NCBI RefSeq assembly: GCF_000812865.1 | Contig: NZ_JSYL01000007.1 | Coordinates: 162,472 to 226,471, forward strand | Direction: 5' to 3' | DNA from: Kaistella jeonii | GTDB taxonomy: Bacteria; Bacteroidota; Bacteroidia; Flavobacteriales; Weeksellaceae | DNA: 64,000 bases | In this document: piece after piece, positions 1 to 8,417 of the stretch | How the letters are laid out: each line of letters opens with the position of its first letter | How positions within the stretch are numbered: the first letter of the stretch is position 1 | The notes under the pieces: model-generated | What the model was told of the DNA's origin: nothing | Seen by the model: only the letters and a program-made list of their open reading frames with translations | Databases searched by the model: none | Made by a program: the position numbers and the translations under genes

Positions 1-1801
1 TATTCTTTCCAGCAAGAGTCAGCGCAGTATTAATAGAAATGGTTGTTTTCCCTTCCCCTTTAATAGAGGAAGTGACCAGAACAACATCACCTTGCTCCGT
101 TTTTTTTGCTTTCAATAAGTATTTGAGATTGGAACTCAGAATTCGGAACGATTCCGCAAAAGTGGAGAAATCGTTGGGATGTACGACTTCATTTTCCTCA
201 CTTTTTTCAGGAACTTCTGCGAGTACCACGGCGGACGAAGGCATAAGTGCTAAAATATGTTCTTTCGTATGCACTTTCGTATCTAAGGAATTCCACAGGA
301 TGAAAAAGATGAGGGGCAAAAGAAAACCTGCAGTAAGCGAACCATTCATGATCCTTTTGATATTCGGCTTTACAATACCTGTCGTATAGGCAGGATTGAT
401 GATTTTTGCTTTTGGTGCAGTCACTGCTAAGGTGATGGCGTTTTCTTCTCTTTTCTGTAATAGATAAAGATAAAGCTGCTCTTTTAGGGTTTGCTGCCGG
501 TCAATGCTTCGGAACATCTTTTCCTGTGTCGGAAATTTGCTGATATTTCCTTTGGCCAGATTGAGCTGCGCATTTGCCTGGGCGATTTGAAGCTGTAAAT
601 TTTCGCGGGATTCGACTAAATTCTTGCGAAGTAAATTTTTGATCACCGAGATCTGTTTATTCATTTCGATAACGGCCGGATTCTCGCCTGTTGCCTGTTT
701 CAAGACTCTGTTGCGCGTCAGTAAAAGAGCATTATATTCTGCAATACTGCTTTCTGCACCCGTTGATAATCCCATACCAGACGGTAAAAGTTGTTCACCT
801 GCACTTGCTGCGAGCACCGAATTGACCAAATCTAACTGCATCGACTGCGTTAAAATGAGTTTCGTACTTTCATCTGCTTTGCTCAAAGCTAAACCACCTT
901 GTGCTTCCAGATTGGTGATCTGATTCGTCTGTTTAAACCTTTCCTTTTCGCCCTCAATTCCGGAAAGATCAGTCGTAATCACCTCTAATCGTTCATTGAT
1001 GAAATTTTGGGTATTTTGCGCTTCCTGATTTTTATCATTCACGCCATCGATGATGTATTGTTTCGCGAGTTCATTTAAAATATCTTCAGACTTTTTCGGG
1101 ATAGGACCTACCATGGTGACGTCCATGAGGAGTCCTTTATTCTCTGGCAAGCTCACAGAAATACTGTTTTCCAAAGTCGCAACGGCGTTTTTCAAACTTC
1201 TGAATACCACTTTAATAGGATCTGCTAAATTAACACCCGGTTTTGCATCAATCTGCACCGTGCCAAAAGGAAACTGAGCCGGCATTCCAAAACGGTATTG
1301 CCTACTGGCACCATCCAGTTTAAAGGAATTTTTTCCTACCGGGATAATGGTATAAGTCGCAGAACCAAACTGATCAGGTTGATTAATTTTAATTATTTTA
1401 CCTGTTAAGGGACTGTCTTTATACAGTTCCACTTCTATGATCTTACCCAGGCTGAAAAAACTAACGCCTAAACTGAGGTTTTGTGCTACGTTTTCTAAAA
1501 TCGGTTTCGAAACAATAATGGTGGTTTCACCCTGCAATTCATTATCACCACTCACGCCCATTCCCAGATTTTTCAGATCACTGAGGGCAGCAGACCCATT
1601 TCCTTTGGATTCGCGGAGTTTGAGAGAGGTTTTAGAACTGTATTGGGACTGGGTATATTTAAGATAGATTTTAGCCCCACCATAAAAAAGCCCGAGACTC
1701 AGAAGAAACCAAGGCCACTTCTTCAGATACTTGCCAATTTCCTTTTTTATATTAACCGTCTTCGTTCGTTTCTGCGAGGCAGAATTTTCCAGCAGTTCCA
1801 T
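1..1801 (-). CDS. Wzc/GumC-type polysaccharide co-polymerase and tyrosine kinase (3' end outside window)
   Basis: Inner-membrane protein expected to set chain length and energise export of capsule or exopolysaccharide. The ATG at 1801 lies 6 bases after the stop of the Wza-like gene, so the two form an operon. Seen: an N-terminal membrane helix at about residues 24-42 (WPWFLLSLGLFYGG), a long Wzz-like periplasmic region with helical segments up to about residue 450, a second helix at about 484-503 (GFLLPLIFFILW), and the start of a cytoplasmic BY-kinase domain with a Walker A motif, GEGKTT, near residue 582. The frame is open to the window edge, leaving 600 codons; family members are about 750-800, so Walker B and the tyrosine tail should lie outside. 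The family call is firm; the polymer made is unknown. Confidence 0.9.
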   Translation of the reverse strand, partial: MELLENSASQKRTKTVNIKKEIGKYLKKWPWFLLSLGLFYGGAKIYLKYTQSQYSSKTSLKLRESKGNGSAALSDLKNLGMGVSGDNELQGETTIIVSKPILENVAQNLSLGVSFFSLGKIIEVELYKDSPLTGKIIKINQPDQFGSATYTIIPVGKNSFKLDGASRQYRFGMPAQFPFGTVQIDAKPGVNLADPIKVVFRSLKNAVATLENSISVSLPENKGLLMDVTMVGPIPKKSEDILNELAKQYIIDGVNDKNQEAQNTQNFINERLEVITTDLSGIEGEKERFKQTNQITNLEAQGGLALSKADESTKLILTQSMQLDLVNSVLAASAGEQLLPSGMGLSTGAESSIAEYNALLLTRNRVLKQATGENPAVIEMNKQISVIKNLLRKNLVESRENLQLQIAQANAQLNLAKGNISKFPTQEKMFRSIDRQQTLKEQLYLYLLQKREENAITLAVTAPKAKIINPAYTTGIVKPNIKRIMNGSLTAGFLLPLIFFILWNSLDTKVHTKEHILALMPSSAVVLAEVPEKSEENEVVHPNDFSTFAESFRILSSNLKYLLKAKKTEQGDVVLVTSSIKGEGKTTISINTALTLAGKN

Positions 1802-1807
1802 CAGTTC

Positions 1808-2605
1808 TTATTTTCGGGTTAATGTAAAGATCAAAGTGAGCAATCCTAAACCGATACCGCCATACCTGATCCAGTTATCAACATTGGAACTGGTATTTAC
1901 AGAAACCTGCTTGTTGCGGTCGGGTTCTACATAAAGAATGTCGTTTTGCTGAAGATAATAATAAGGTGAGTTTACAATGGAGACCTCTGAAAGATCAAGC
2001 GAGATCACTTTATCTTTAGCTTCTTCCTCGGAATATCGAATCAGTTTCACATTGGTTTTATTACCTTCGTATTTAATATCTCCCGATAAAGCCATAGCCT
2101 GTAAAATATTAAGTTTCTCGGAAGGACTGGTTTTCTGACCCGGACTTCCCACTTCTCCTAAAACGCTGAAGTTAAAATTAGATAAGGTGATGGTAACCAT
2201 TGGATCAGTCAGATACCTTTTGAGTCGGCTTTCTAAATCCGCTTTGAGTTGCTGTTTAGTCATGCCTTTGCAAAAAATGGATCCTAAAACCGGGAATATA
2301 ATTGTACCATCTGTAGTGACAATATAATCGTTGGTGCCAGAAGACCCTGAACTACCAACTGCTCCCGCGGTTGTAGTGGTAGTAACGGTTGACATATTAA
2401 AAGGACGAACTGCAATATCATCAAATGCTGATACCAAAATCTGCAGCTTATCGCCTTCCTGAATATGAAGTCCTGAATATTTGGCCTGAGAAACCTCCTG
2501 TTCAAAATTATTGTTGGATAGGTAAATGATATTTTTCTTCGGCTTACAGGAGAACAAGAGAAGGATTGTAATTATAGCAGTAAATACTGGAAAGTATTTT
2601 TTCAT
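1808..2605 (-). CDS. Wza-type polysaccharide export lipoprotein (Poly_export / SLBB)
   Basis: Outer-membrane export channel subunit partnering the Wzc-like protein just downstream (6-base gap). It has 265 residues. A lipoprotein signal ends LLFSC with Cys20 as the lipidated residue. The Poly_export domain follows (GDKLQILV about residue 51, DGTIIFPVLG about 101) and then an SLBB-like part (FSVLGEVGSPGQ about 150). A C-terminal hydrophobic stretch (about 242-262) ends in TRK and could span the outer membrane as in Wza. The protein is shorter than E. coli Wza (about 380) but usual for Bacteroidota. A glycosyltransferase cluster would be expected beyond the left edge. Confidence 0.88.
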   Translation of the reverse strand: MKKYFPVFTAIITILLLFSCKPKKNIIYLSNNNFEQEVSQAKYSGLHIQEGDKLQILVSAFDDIAVRPFNMSTVTTTTTAGAVGSSGSSGTNDYIVTTDGTIIFPVLGSIFCKGMTKQQLKADLESRLKRYLTDPMVTITLSNFNFSVLGEVGSPGQKTSPSEKLNILQAMALSGDIKYEGNKTNVKLIRYSEEEAKDKVISLDLSEVSIVNSPYYYLQQNDILYVEPDRNKQVSVNTSSNVDNWIRYGGIGLGLLTLIFTLTRK

Positions 2606-2672
2606 TTCTTATTTTTAAGACTACAAAAGTAAAGATAATTTAGGTGGGCGTAATCTTAACTCAAATTCACTT

Positions 2673-3317
2673 CTACCACCAGTTTTCATTCAGATAATAA
2701 TTAAGTCCCACCGCTAAAAGTCGGTTGTAGGTGAAATTATTATTATTGTTTGGATATACCTTGCTAAAGCCTTGATCATACCGGATAAAAGCTTCCATTT
2801 TCAGACTCAGTTTTAAGCCTACACCGAAAGATACGCCGTATCCAAACTTATTTAACTTGTTATCTAAATTATATTTAAAGTAAGCCAGATCGTAGGCAGG
2901 ATCTACTTTTCTTTTCTCTCTGACCAGGTATTCAATTCGGGGTCCGGCAAAAAGATAGACATCCCTCTTCATATTTCCCTGGTGGAAAAAATACCTTAGA
3001 TAAACCTGCATAGCAACATAATCGTGATCAAATTCCTGAATTCCAAATTTGTCTTCTTCAGCCTTTGCGATTTCGCCCTGCATGCTGTACTCGATCTGCG
3101 GCATAATATAAAGCCATGCAGAATCATAAACATCATTTTCTACGAGAGACCATTGAGCAAAAATTCCTAAGCTGCCTCCATAAGCTCCCTTAGAAACATC
3201 GTGCACGCCAACAATAGAACCCTTGTGAAAATTACCGGTTACTCCATACTTGAAAGTTTCCTGTCCGCTTACCATCATCATTAGGAAAACGGCGATGATT
3301 ATATTAAATTTCTTCAT
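2673..3317 (-). CDS. small outer-membrane beta-barrel protein, unknown role
   Basis: 214 residues. A signal peptide (residues 1-18, ending VSGQ) is followed by alternating hydrophobic/polar strands with many aromatic residues and an aromatic C-terminal end (NYYLNENWW), the pattern of a porin-like barrel of the OmpW/outer_membrane_beta-barrel type. There are no catalytic motifs. It lies 68 bases upstream of the polysaccharide export gene on the same strand and may belong to that transcript. The function is not recognised; the barrel call rests on composition and strand periodicity only. Confidence 0.6.
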   Translation of the reverse strand: MKKFNIIIAVFLMMMVSGQETFKYGVTGNFHKGSIVGVHDVSKGAYGGSLGIFAQWSLVENDVYDSAWLYIMPQIEYSMQGEIAKAEEDKFGIQEFDHDYVAMQVYLRYFFHQGNMKRDVYLFAGPRIEYLVREKRKVDPAYDLAYFKYNLDNKLNKFGYGVSFGVGLKLSLKMEAFIRYDQGFSKVYPNNNNNFTYNRLLAVGLNYYLNENWW

Positions 3318-4504
3318 TGATTAATCGATATGGCTATTAGTTGGATAAAATATCGGTGCAAATTAATTAAAATTATTCAATTAAAGGGGTATTTTTTTTA
3401 ATCTCCGGTTAAATATGGAAGAGCCTTTCTAAAAATTAATTTAAAAACATTAGGAATAATAACGTTCTCACCCTTTTTATAAACTTACTAATAGGCTTAA
3501 TATGAAAATCTCCAAGATTTATTCTTTTGATTTCGCCCTTTCAGGGCTTCCCAATTTAGCATACTATTTTATTCATAGGACTTCATCCTATGCTGTTGAT
3601 CGTCACCCTTTCAGGGCTGCTGAAACTCCCCTCTTTTTCTAAAAAAAAATTAAATACCTTAACGTTTAAGATCGGAGGAGACGGGTGTTTTTTTGATTCC
3701 GCCCTTTCAGGGCTTCCTAATTATAGGATACTCTTTTATTCATAGGACTTCATCCTATGCTGTTGATCATCGCCCTTTCAGGGCTGCTGAAACTCCCCTC
3801 TTTTCTAAAAAAAAATCACATTCCCTCCCTTTAGGGCCGGGGAAAAGGAATTTGATTTTTCTTTAAGCAAATAACTCCGAGATCATTTCAACCCTATCAT
3901 TTATAAATCACGTCTAAAAAATTAAATACCTTAACGTTTAAGATCGGAGAAAAGGAGACGGGTGTTTTTTTGATTCCGCCCTTTCAGGGCTACTTAACTA
4001 CTGGATCATTGACTCATAGGACTGCGTCCTATGCTTTTGATCATCGCCCTTTCAGGGCTGCTAAAACACAACTTTTTTTTCTAAAAAAAATAAAATTCCC
4101 TCCCTTTAGGGTCGGGGAAAAGGAATTCGATTTTTCTTTGCTCAAATAAATCCAAAATCATTTCAACACAAAATTTATAAATCACGTCTAAAAAATTAAA
4201 TACCTTAACGTTTAAGATCGGGGAAAAGGAGACGGGTGTTTTTTTGATTCCGCCCTTTCAGGGCTACTTAACTACTGGATCATTGACTCATAGGACTGCG
4301 CCCTATGCTTTTGATCATCGCCCTTTCAGGGCTGCTAAAACACAACTTTTTTTTCTCCCTTGGCTCTTTTTACTTTTTCCTTGACTCTTTCATCTCCCAT
4401 CACCCAACATGCAACATCTATCAACTATTGACCATTGACCATTGCCTCCCTTGGCTCTTTTTCCTTGGCTCTTCCAACACCCATCTTCCAGCATCCAACT
4501 CCCC
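3318..4504. repeat. gene-free mosaic of palindromic REP-like repeats
   Basis: About 1.2 kb without a credible gene. Four copies of a three-hairpin unit occur: GCCCTTTCAGGGC, then CATAGGAC..TCCTATG, then CCCTTTCAGGGC. First hairpins are at 3535-3547, 3701-3713, 3978-3990 and 4252-4264; middle hairpins at 3574-3592, 3741-3759, 4015-4033 and 4289-4307; third hairpins at about 3606-3617, 3772-3784, 4046-4058 and 4320-4332. Units 2-3 and 3-4 are spaced 277 and 274 bases and share intervening blocks (CCTCCCTTTAGGG, CCTTAACGTTTAAGATCGG), so the right part is a near-tandem duplication; unit 1 to 2 is only 166 bases. In units 3 and 4 the middle hairpin loop changes from CTTCA to CTGCG, with one stem change in unit 4. 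From about 4350 to 4500 the sequence becomes a C-rich low-complexity tract (CCATC, GGCTCTTTTT, GACCATT motifs). Confidence 0.85.
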
Positions 4505-4978
4505 TCACTCCTCTTCTCTTTCCTTAATGATCTGCGTGATCTCCTCATATTCAAATCCTTTACCTAACAAATACTTGATCGTTTTTGATTTTTTTTGATA
4601 GAGTTGCAACCCTTTTATTTTTGAATAATAATTATCATAGAGTTTGGACACGGTTTTATGGTAATCCTCGTCTTCAATTTCATCAAAACAGCTGTTAATT
4701 AATTTCTCCGTAACGCCTTTAAATTTAAGATGATTCCGAATTTTATTACGTCCCCAGGATTTGATATAAAATTTCCCTCGGATGTAACTTCGCGTAAAAC
4801 GTTCCTCATTCAAATAATTTTCCTTCATCAAATAGAGAAGAATTTCCTCCTTGGCTTCGGGGATCAGTAGAAAATCCCACATTTTCTGCTCCACTTCCTG
4901 ATGGCAACGGTCCTGGTAAACGCAGTAGTTGACCATTTTCTGTTTGATTTCCAGGAAAGTGTAGGATTTCTTTTCCAA
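4505..4978 (-). CDS. recX: RecX family regulatory protein
   Basis: 157 residues, the usual RecX length; modulator of RecA filaments in recombination and SOS. Seen: three-helix repeats with Y-x-D/E-E-R-F (NYLNEERFTRSYIRGK about residues 55-71), then KSWGRNKIRNHLKFKGV (about 73-89), the conserved WG-x-x-K-I/R-x-x-L signature of RecX. The start ATG at 4978 falls at the edge of a GGTTAA-type low-complexity tract, so the upstream promoter would have to lie in or beyond that repeat. No recA neighbour is present here, common in Bacteroidota. Confident on family. Confidence 0.85.
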   Translation of the reverse strand: MEKKSYTFLEIKQKMVNYCVYQDRCHQEVEQKMWDFLLIPEAKEEILLYLMKENYLNEERFTRSYIRGKFYIKSWGRNKIRNHLKFKGVTEKLINSCFDEIEDEDYHKTVSKLYDNYYSKIKGLQLYQKKSKTIKYLLGKGFEYEEITQIIKEREEE

Positions 4979-5040
4979 GGTTGAGGATGAGGTTAAGGTT
5001 AAGGTTAAGGGTGAGGTTAAGGGTGAGAAGTGGGCGGGAG
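4977..5040. repeat. G-rich low-complexity tract (GGTTAA / GGTTGAGG type), left side of S23 gene
   Basis: GAGG, three GGTTAA units at 4991-5008, then GGGTGAGGTTAAGGGTGAG. The tract runs into the 3' end of the four-helix-bundle gene and supplies its stop codon (5017-5019) and last residues (PPTSHP). Its complement in inverted orientation lies at 5679-5716. Confidence 0.85.
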
Positions 5041-5391
5041 ATTACTTTCCAGGGTTTTAATAATTTTATTAAGTTCGTGTATTAAACGCTCAATTTGTGC
5101 GATAATAATTTGCGTTTTCTCTAACTCAAAATATCTTACCAAATTCCCATAGATCAAGTGATTTTTAGTTTCGTAACCTCGGGAAAATTTATAGAACATG
5201 GTTTTATCCTTAGTTTCAGCTCTGCCAAATCCTTCCGAAATATTGGCAGAAATACTTTCCGCGGATCTTCTGATTTGGGAAGTTAAGGCATAATCCTCTT
5301 TTCTCGGAAGCGAATTAGAAATAAAAAAAACGTCAACAGCGATATCCATCCCTTTCTTCCAGACCGGCATCTGAGTAAAATCGGTGTACAT
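5017..5391 (-). CDS. four-helix-bundle protein (S23 / IVP, bAvd-like family), copy 1
   Basis: 124 residues. Family signature visible: MPVWKKGMDIAVDVF near the N-terminus and ALTSQIRRSAESISANISEGFGRA at about residues 36-59, then helices to about residue 118. The family was first seen as ORFs in 23S rRNA intervening sequences and includes the Avd accessory protein of diversity-generating retroelements; most chromosomal copies have no known function. No rRNA or reverse transcriptase is nearby. The last residues (PPTSHP) are encoded by the adjoining repeat. The gene lies between a G-rich tract (4977-5040), a GGTTTA array (5405-5450) and an inverted C-rich tract (5679-5716), which suggests a unit inserted between recX and glyA. 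See copy 2 at 9212. Confidence 0.85.
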   Translation of the reverse strand: MYTDFTQMPVWKKGMDIAVDVFFISNSLPRKEDYALTSQIRRSAESISANISEGFGRAETKDKTMFYKFSRGYETKNHLIYGNLVRYFELEKTQIIIAQIERLIHELNKIIKTLESNLPPTSHP

Positions 5392-5392
5392 A

Positions 5393-5450
5393 ATTTGAGG
5401 TTGAGGTTTAGGTTTAGGTTTAGGTTTAGGTTTAGGTTTAGGTTTAGGTT
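5393..5450. repeat. telomere-like hexamer array (GGTTTA)7
   Basis: Seven perfect GGTTTA copies plus GGTT at 5405-5450, preceded by GAGGTTGA, directly upstream of the S23 gene start. The rest of 5451-5678 is AT-rich with no credible gene; a 65-codon frame at 5485-5682 has no recognisable features. Confidence 0.95.
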
Positions 5451-5678
5451 ATAAAGTTAAGGTTAATAAGATTTTAGAATAATCCTATTTAATTAAAGGA
5501 TTACATAAAAATTCCAAATCCCAATTCTTTATACCATATTTGAAGCCCCTGCAAAAGCAATTGATAATCTCTCTACTTTTACATAAAACAATGAGTTGAA
5601 AACTGAAAAATCTAATAATCATGCACAAAAAAAAACAGCTGAAGTAAATTAAACCAAAATTTAATTTAAAAAACTTCC

Positions 5679-5716
5679 CCACTCAACCTCAACCTTAACC
5701 TCAACCTCGCCTCAAT
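5679..5716. repeat. C-rich low-complexity tract, inverted partner of 4977-5040
   Basis: Reads ACTCAACCTCAACCTTAAC and onward, the reverse complement in kind of the GGTTAAGGTTGAGG tract on the other side of the S23 gene. It ends directly at the glyA stop codon. Confidence 0.8.
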
Positions 5717-6982
5717 CTAGTAATTAAACAACGCTTTCCCTTCCATCATCTGATTTACTTTTTTGCGAACCTCAGCGATTTTGTTCTCATCATTGATATT
5801 CATTACGACATCATTGATGAAGCCGGCAAGAATTTCCATATCGGCTTCTTTTAAACCTCTTGTCGTGATAGCAGCAGTTCCGAGACGGATTCCGGATGTG
5901 GTGAAGGCTGATTTATCATCAAACGGTACCATATTTTTGTTACACGTAATATCAGCTTTTACCAGAGCTTTTTCAGTTTCTTTACCATTCACATTTTTAT
6001 TGCGAAGATCAACCAACATGAGGTGATTATCAGTTCCACCACTTACAATATCAAATCCGTTGGTGATCATGGCTTTTGCTAAAGCTCTTGCATTGGCAAC
6101 AACCTGTTTCGCGTACACTTCAAATTTCGGATCAATGGCTTCCGCAAATGCGACCGCTTTTCCGGCAATGACATGTTCTAATGGTCCACCCTGAATTCCT
6201 GGGAATACAGAACTGTCCAGAACCTGACTCATCATCTTAATTTCACCTTTTGGAGTTTTATGTCCGTACGTGTTTTCGAAATCTTTGCCCATCATGATCA
6301 ATCCACCTCTTGGTCCGCGCAAAGTTTTGTGAGTCGTAGTCGTTACGACGTGGCAATGTTCGAAGGGTGAACTCAATAATCCTTTAGCAATTAATCCGGC
6401 TGGATGTGCAATATCTGCCCATAATGTCGCTCCAACTTCATCTGCAACTTCACGGAATTTTTTGAAATCTAAATCTCTGGAATAGGCAGAATACCCTGCA
6501 ATCAACATTTTCGGTTTTACTTCTAAAGCTTTCTGACGCATCGCATCGTAGTCTATCAAACCACTTTCGCGATCTACACCATAAAAATTTGCACTGTATT
6601 GAATTCCAGAAAAGTTTACAAATGAGCCGTGAGTTAAATGACCTCCCATGGACAGATCAAGTCCTAAAATTTTATCACCTGGTTTCAATATGGAAAGGTA
6701 GATCGCTGCATTGGCTTGAGAACCGGAATGAGGCTGAACATTGGCATAATCTACACCAAACAGTTCTTTTGCTCTTTCGATGGCCAAAGTTTCCACTTCA
6801 TCTACAACTTCACAACCACCGTAATATCTTCTACCCGGGTATCCTTCTGCATATTTATTGGTCAGCACACTTCCGACTGCTTTCATCACGTTATCTGAAA
6901 CAAAATTTTCAGAGGCGATGAGTTCGATGCCGTGAGTTTGTCTTTGTCTTTCCTGTTCGATAAGGTCAAAAATTGGATCCAT
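5717..6982 (-). CDS. glyA: serine hydroxymethyltransferase
   Basis: PLP enzyme interconverting serine and glycine with transfer of a one-carbon unit to tetrahydrofolate. 421 residues from the ATG at 6982 ([15 protein letters not shown]), the normal length. Seen: [12 protein letters not shown] near the N-terminus, [19 protein letters not shown], and the PLP-lysine motif [14 protein letters not shown]. The frame remains open 57 codons upstream, but those codons translate the GATGGATG repeat ([12 protein letters not shown]) and a promoter-like CAAATTTA at 7027 lies there, so the internal start is preferred. The TAG stop abuts the C-rich tract of the S23 insert, so that insert replaced whatever followed glyA. 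Confidence 0.97.
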   Translation of the reverse strand: MDPIFDLIEQERQRQTHGIELIASENFVSDNVMKAVGSVLTNKYAEGYPGRRYYGGCEVVDEVETLAIERAKELFGVDYANVQPHSGSQANAAIYLSILKPGDKILGLDLSMGGHLTHGSFVNFSGIQYSANFYGVDRESGLIDYDAMRQKALEVKPKMLIAGYSAYSRDLDFKKFREVADEVGATLWADIAHPAGLIAKGLLSSPFEHCHVVTTTTHKTLRGPRGGLIMMGKDFENTYGHKTPKGEIKMMSQVLDSSVFPGIQGGPLEHVIAGKAVAFAEAIDPKFEVYAKQVVANARALAKAMITNGFDIVSGGTDNHLMLVDLRNKNVNGKETEKALVKADITCNKNMVPFDDKSAFTTSGIRLGTAAITTRGLKEADMEILAGFINDVVMNINDENKIAEVRKKVNQMMEGKALFNY

Positions 6983-7026
6983 AGTGTATAATTGATGTTT
7001 TATTTTAAATTTCTTTAATGAAGATT

Positions 7027-7034
7027 CAAATTTA
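7027..7034 (-). promoter_or_regulatory. TAnnTTTG -7 promoter element of glyA
   Basis: TAAATTTG on the minus strand, about 45 bases before the glyA ATG; matches the Bacteroidota -7 consensus. No clear -33 TTG is seen. Confidence 0.5.
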
Positions 7035-7072
7035 TGGAAATTTTCGGGAAGATTTTGGAGTAGGCCGGAAAA

Positions 7073-7143
7073 TGTTGGATGATGGATGATGGATGTTGGA
7101 TGGTTGATGTTGGATGATGGATGATGGATGATGGATGATGATG
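7073..7143. repeat. GATGGATG / GTTGGATGATG low-complexity tract
   Basis: About 70 bases of degenerate ATGATGG and GTTGGATG units upstream of glyA, G-rich on the plus strand. A C-rich CTCCATCTCCCATCTCCC tract of the opposite sense lies at about 7913-7952, so the Smr gene between them is bracketed by inverted low-complexity tracts. Confidence 0.8.
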
Positions 7144-7336
7144 CTACAACCAAATATTACCTATTACCAAGGATTGGATCAATTATTTTGATCTGTTGTT
7201 TTTTAAAATTAATCAATGCGATCTGAAAATTCCCCAGGATTGTTTCACTGTGAATAATTCTTATATGGATTAAGTTTTAATACTTTCGTGGTTTTAAATC
7301 TTGCTTTTTCCTTATTTTCGCGAAATAATGCTAAGC

Positions 7337-7831
7337 ATGAAGATAGGAGATTTGGTTTCCGTTATTGACGATCAATTGAAAGGAAAAATCGTAGCGGTAA
7401 ACGCAAAAAAAGTGATCATCGAAGATGAACATGGTTTTGAATATGAATATCATTCATCGGAATTGGTATTGCAGGAAGCAGCGATTTATGACCAGATAAA
7501 AACCATCCAGAAAAAAGAAGTTTCAAAATCGATTTCTAAAAAACACGATAAAAAGCCGTTCGTTCTGGATCTCCATTTCGAAAATGTCGTAAAAAAGGAC
7601 GCTGATTACGATTCTTTCGAAAGGCTTTTTCTCCAAAAAGAAAAACTGATACAAACCATCGATTATTGCCGGAAAAACAACCTGAAAAAATTAGAAATCA
7701 TCCACGGAATTGGTGACGGCGTATTGCAACAAATGGTCCATGAAGTCTTAGAAAACCAAACCAATCTGGAGTTTCATAACAAAGAAATACTGCACCATCA
7801 ATCAGGTACAGTATTGGTTTATTTTCGTTGA
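7337..7831 (+). CDS. Smr-domain protein (MutS2 C-terminal-like)
   Basis: 164 residues from the ATG at 7337 (MKIGDLVSVID); upstream in-frame starts exist at 7301 and 7328 but give no conserved residues. N-terminal part (about 1-60) is a small beta domain like the KOW-like segment of MutS2 (GDLVSVIDDQLKGKIVAV). The C-terminal Smr domain has LDLHFENV (about 84-91) and the nuclease signature IHGIGDGVLQ (about 127-136). Stand-alone Smr proteins have endonuclease or ribosome-rescue roles; which applies here cannot be told. It diverges from glyA and converges with the small secreted protein at 7951. Confidence 0.82.
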   Translation: MKIGDLVSVIDDQLKGKIVAVNAKKVIIEDEHGFEYEYHSSELVLQEAAIYDQIKTIQKKEVSKSISKKHDKKPFVLDLHFENVVKKDADYDSFERLFLQKEKLIQTIDYCRKNNLKKLEIIHGIGDGVLQQMVHEVLENQTNLEFHNKEILHHQSGTVLVYFR

Positions 7832-7950
7832 ATTCCGAGGTTCGGGTCGCAAAAACCTGTCATTGCGAGGAGAAACGACGAAGCAACCCTTCTCACCAGA
7901 CAATTTCACGATCTTCAATCCTCCATCTCCCATCTCCCTTCTTCCCTCCT

Positions 7951-8256
7951 CTAACTTTCCACAAATTTAAAAGCGGTTGCGTAAAATTTTCCTTTTTTGA
8001 TCTCTCCGCTTACAACTGCTTTTTTAATCATTTTGCAATAACCGTCATCAGCGTGAGCATCACCAAAAACTTTTTTATCCATTCCTTCTACAGGATAAAG
8101 ATTGCCATCGATTTTTACAAATACTGCGCAACCTTTTTCAGATTTCACTTTGAACTGACACATTCCGCAAGCCGCGTCAACAGTTTGGTTTTCGATTTTC
8201 TGAGCAAAAATGGTTACCGAAAACATCAGTAAAAAAACAAAAAATACTTTTTTCAT
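7951..8256 (-). CDS. small secreted DUF6370-like protein
   Basis: 101 residues. Signal peptide MKKVFFVFLLMFSVTIFAQ, then a short domain with CGMCQFKV, EKGCAVFVKIDGNLYPVEG, GDAHADDGYCKMI and VSGEIKKGKFYATAF. The four cysteines and His/Asp residues suggest metal binding or disulfides (inference), but the role is unknown. Assignment to DUF6370 is from memory of its CGMCQF...KGC...GDAHA pattern. It converges with the Smr gene across the C-rich tract at 7913-7952. A plus-strand frame over the same region is a shadow. Confidence 0.72.
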   Translation of the reverse strand: MKKVFFVFLLMFSVTIFAQKIENQTVDAACGMCQFKVKSEKGCAVFVKIDGNLYPVEGMDKKVFGDAHADDGYCKMIKKAVVSGEIKKGKFYATAFKFVES

Positions 8257-8397
8257 AATCTATAAATTTTAGTAATAATTTAAAAAAACAACTTCTTTTA
8301 GTCCTTGGTAAAGATAGTAATTACCTGTTGAAAGAGGGAATGATTTTGCTCATAAGCATCTAAAATTGAGAAAATTTCAAAAGCCGATTAATTTTAA

Positions 8398-8405
8398 TAA
8401 ATTTG
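8398..8405 (+). promoter_or_regulatory. TAnnTTTG -7 element upstream of DUF3822 gene
   Basis: TAAATTTG 12 bases before the ATG at 8418, so the leader would be very short. Confidence 0.45.
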
Positions 8406-8417
8406 CGCTCGTAAAGC

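Noticed and set aside
3535..4332. Possible CRISPR array
   Set aside because: The repeats are palindromic hairpins of unequal spacing with similar, not unique, sequence between them, and no cas gene is present.
5485..5682. 65-residue ORF on the minus strand
   Set aside because: AT-rich, no family features, lies inside the S23 insert region between repeat tracts; treated as noise.
6983..7153. N-terminal extension of glyA
   Set aside because: Those 57 codons translate simple repeats ([12 protein letters not shown]) and span a promoter-like box; the conserved enzyme begins at 6982.
7828..8232. 134-residue plus-strand ORF
   Set aside because: Opposite strand of the secreted DUF6370-like gene; its start consists of C-rich intergenic repeat translated as low-complexity protein.
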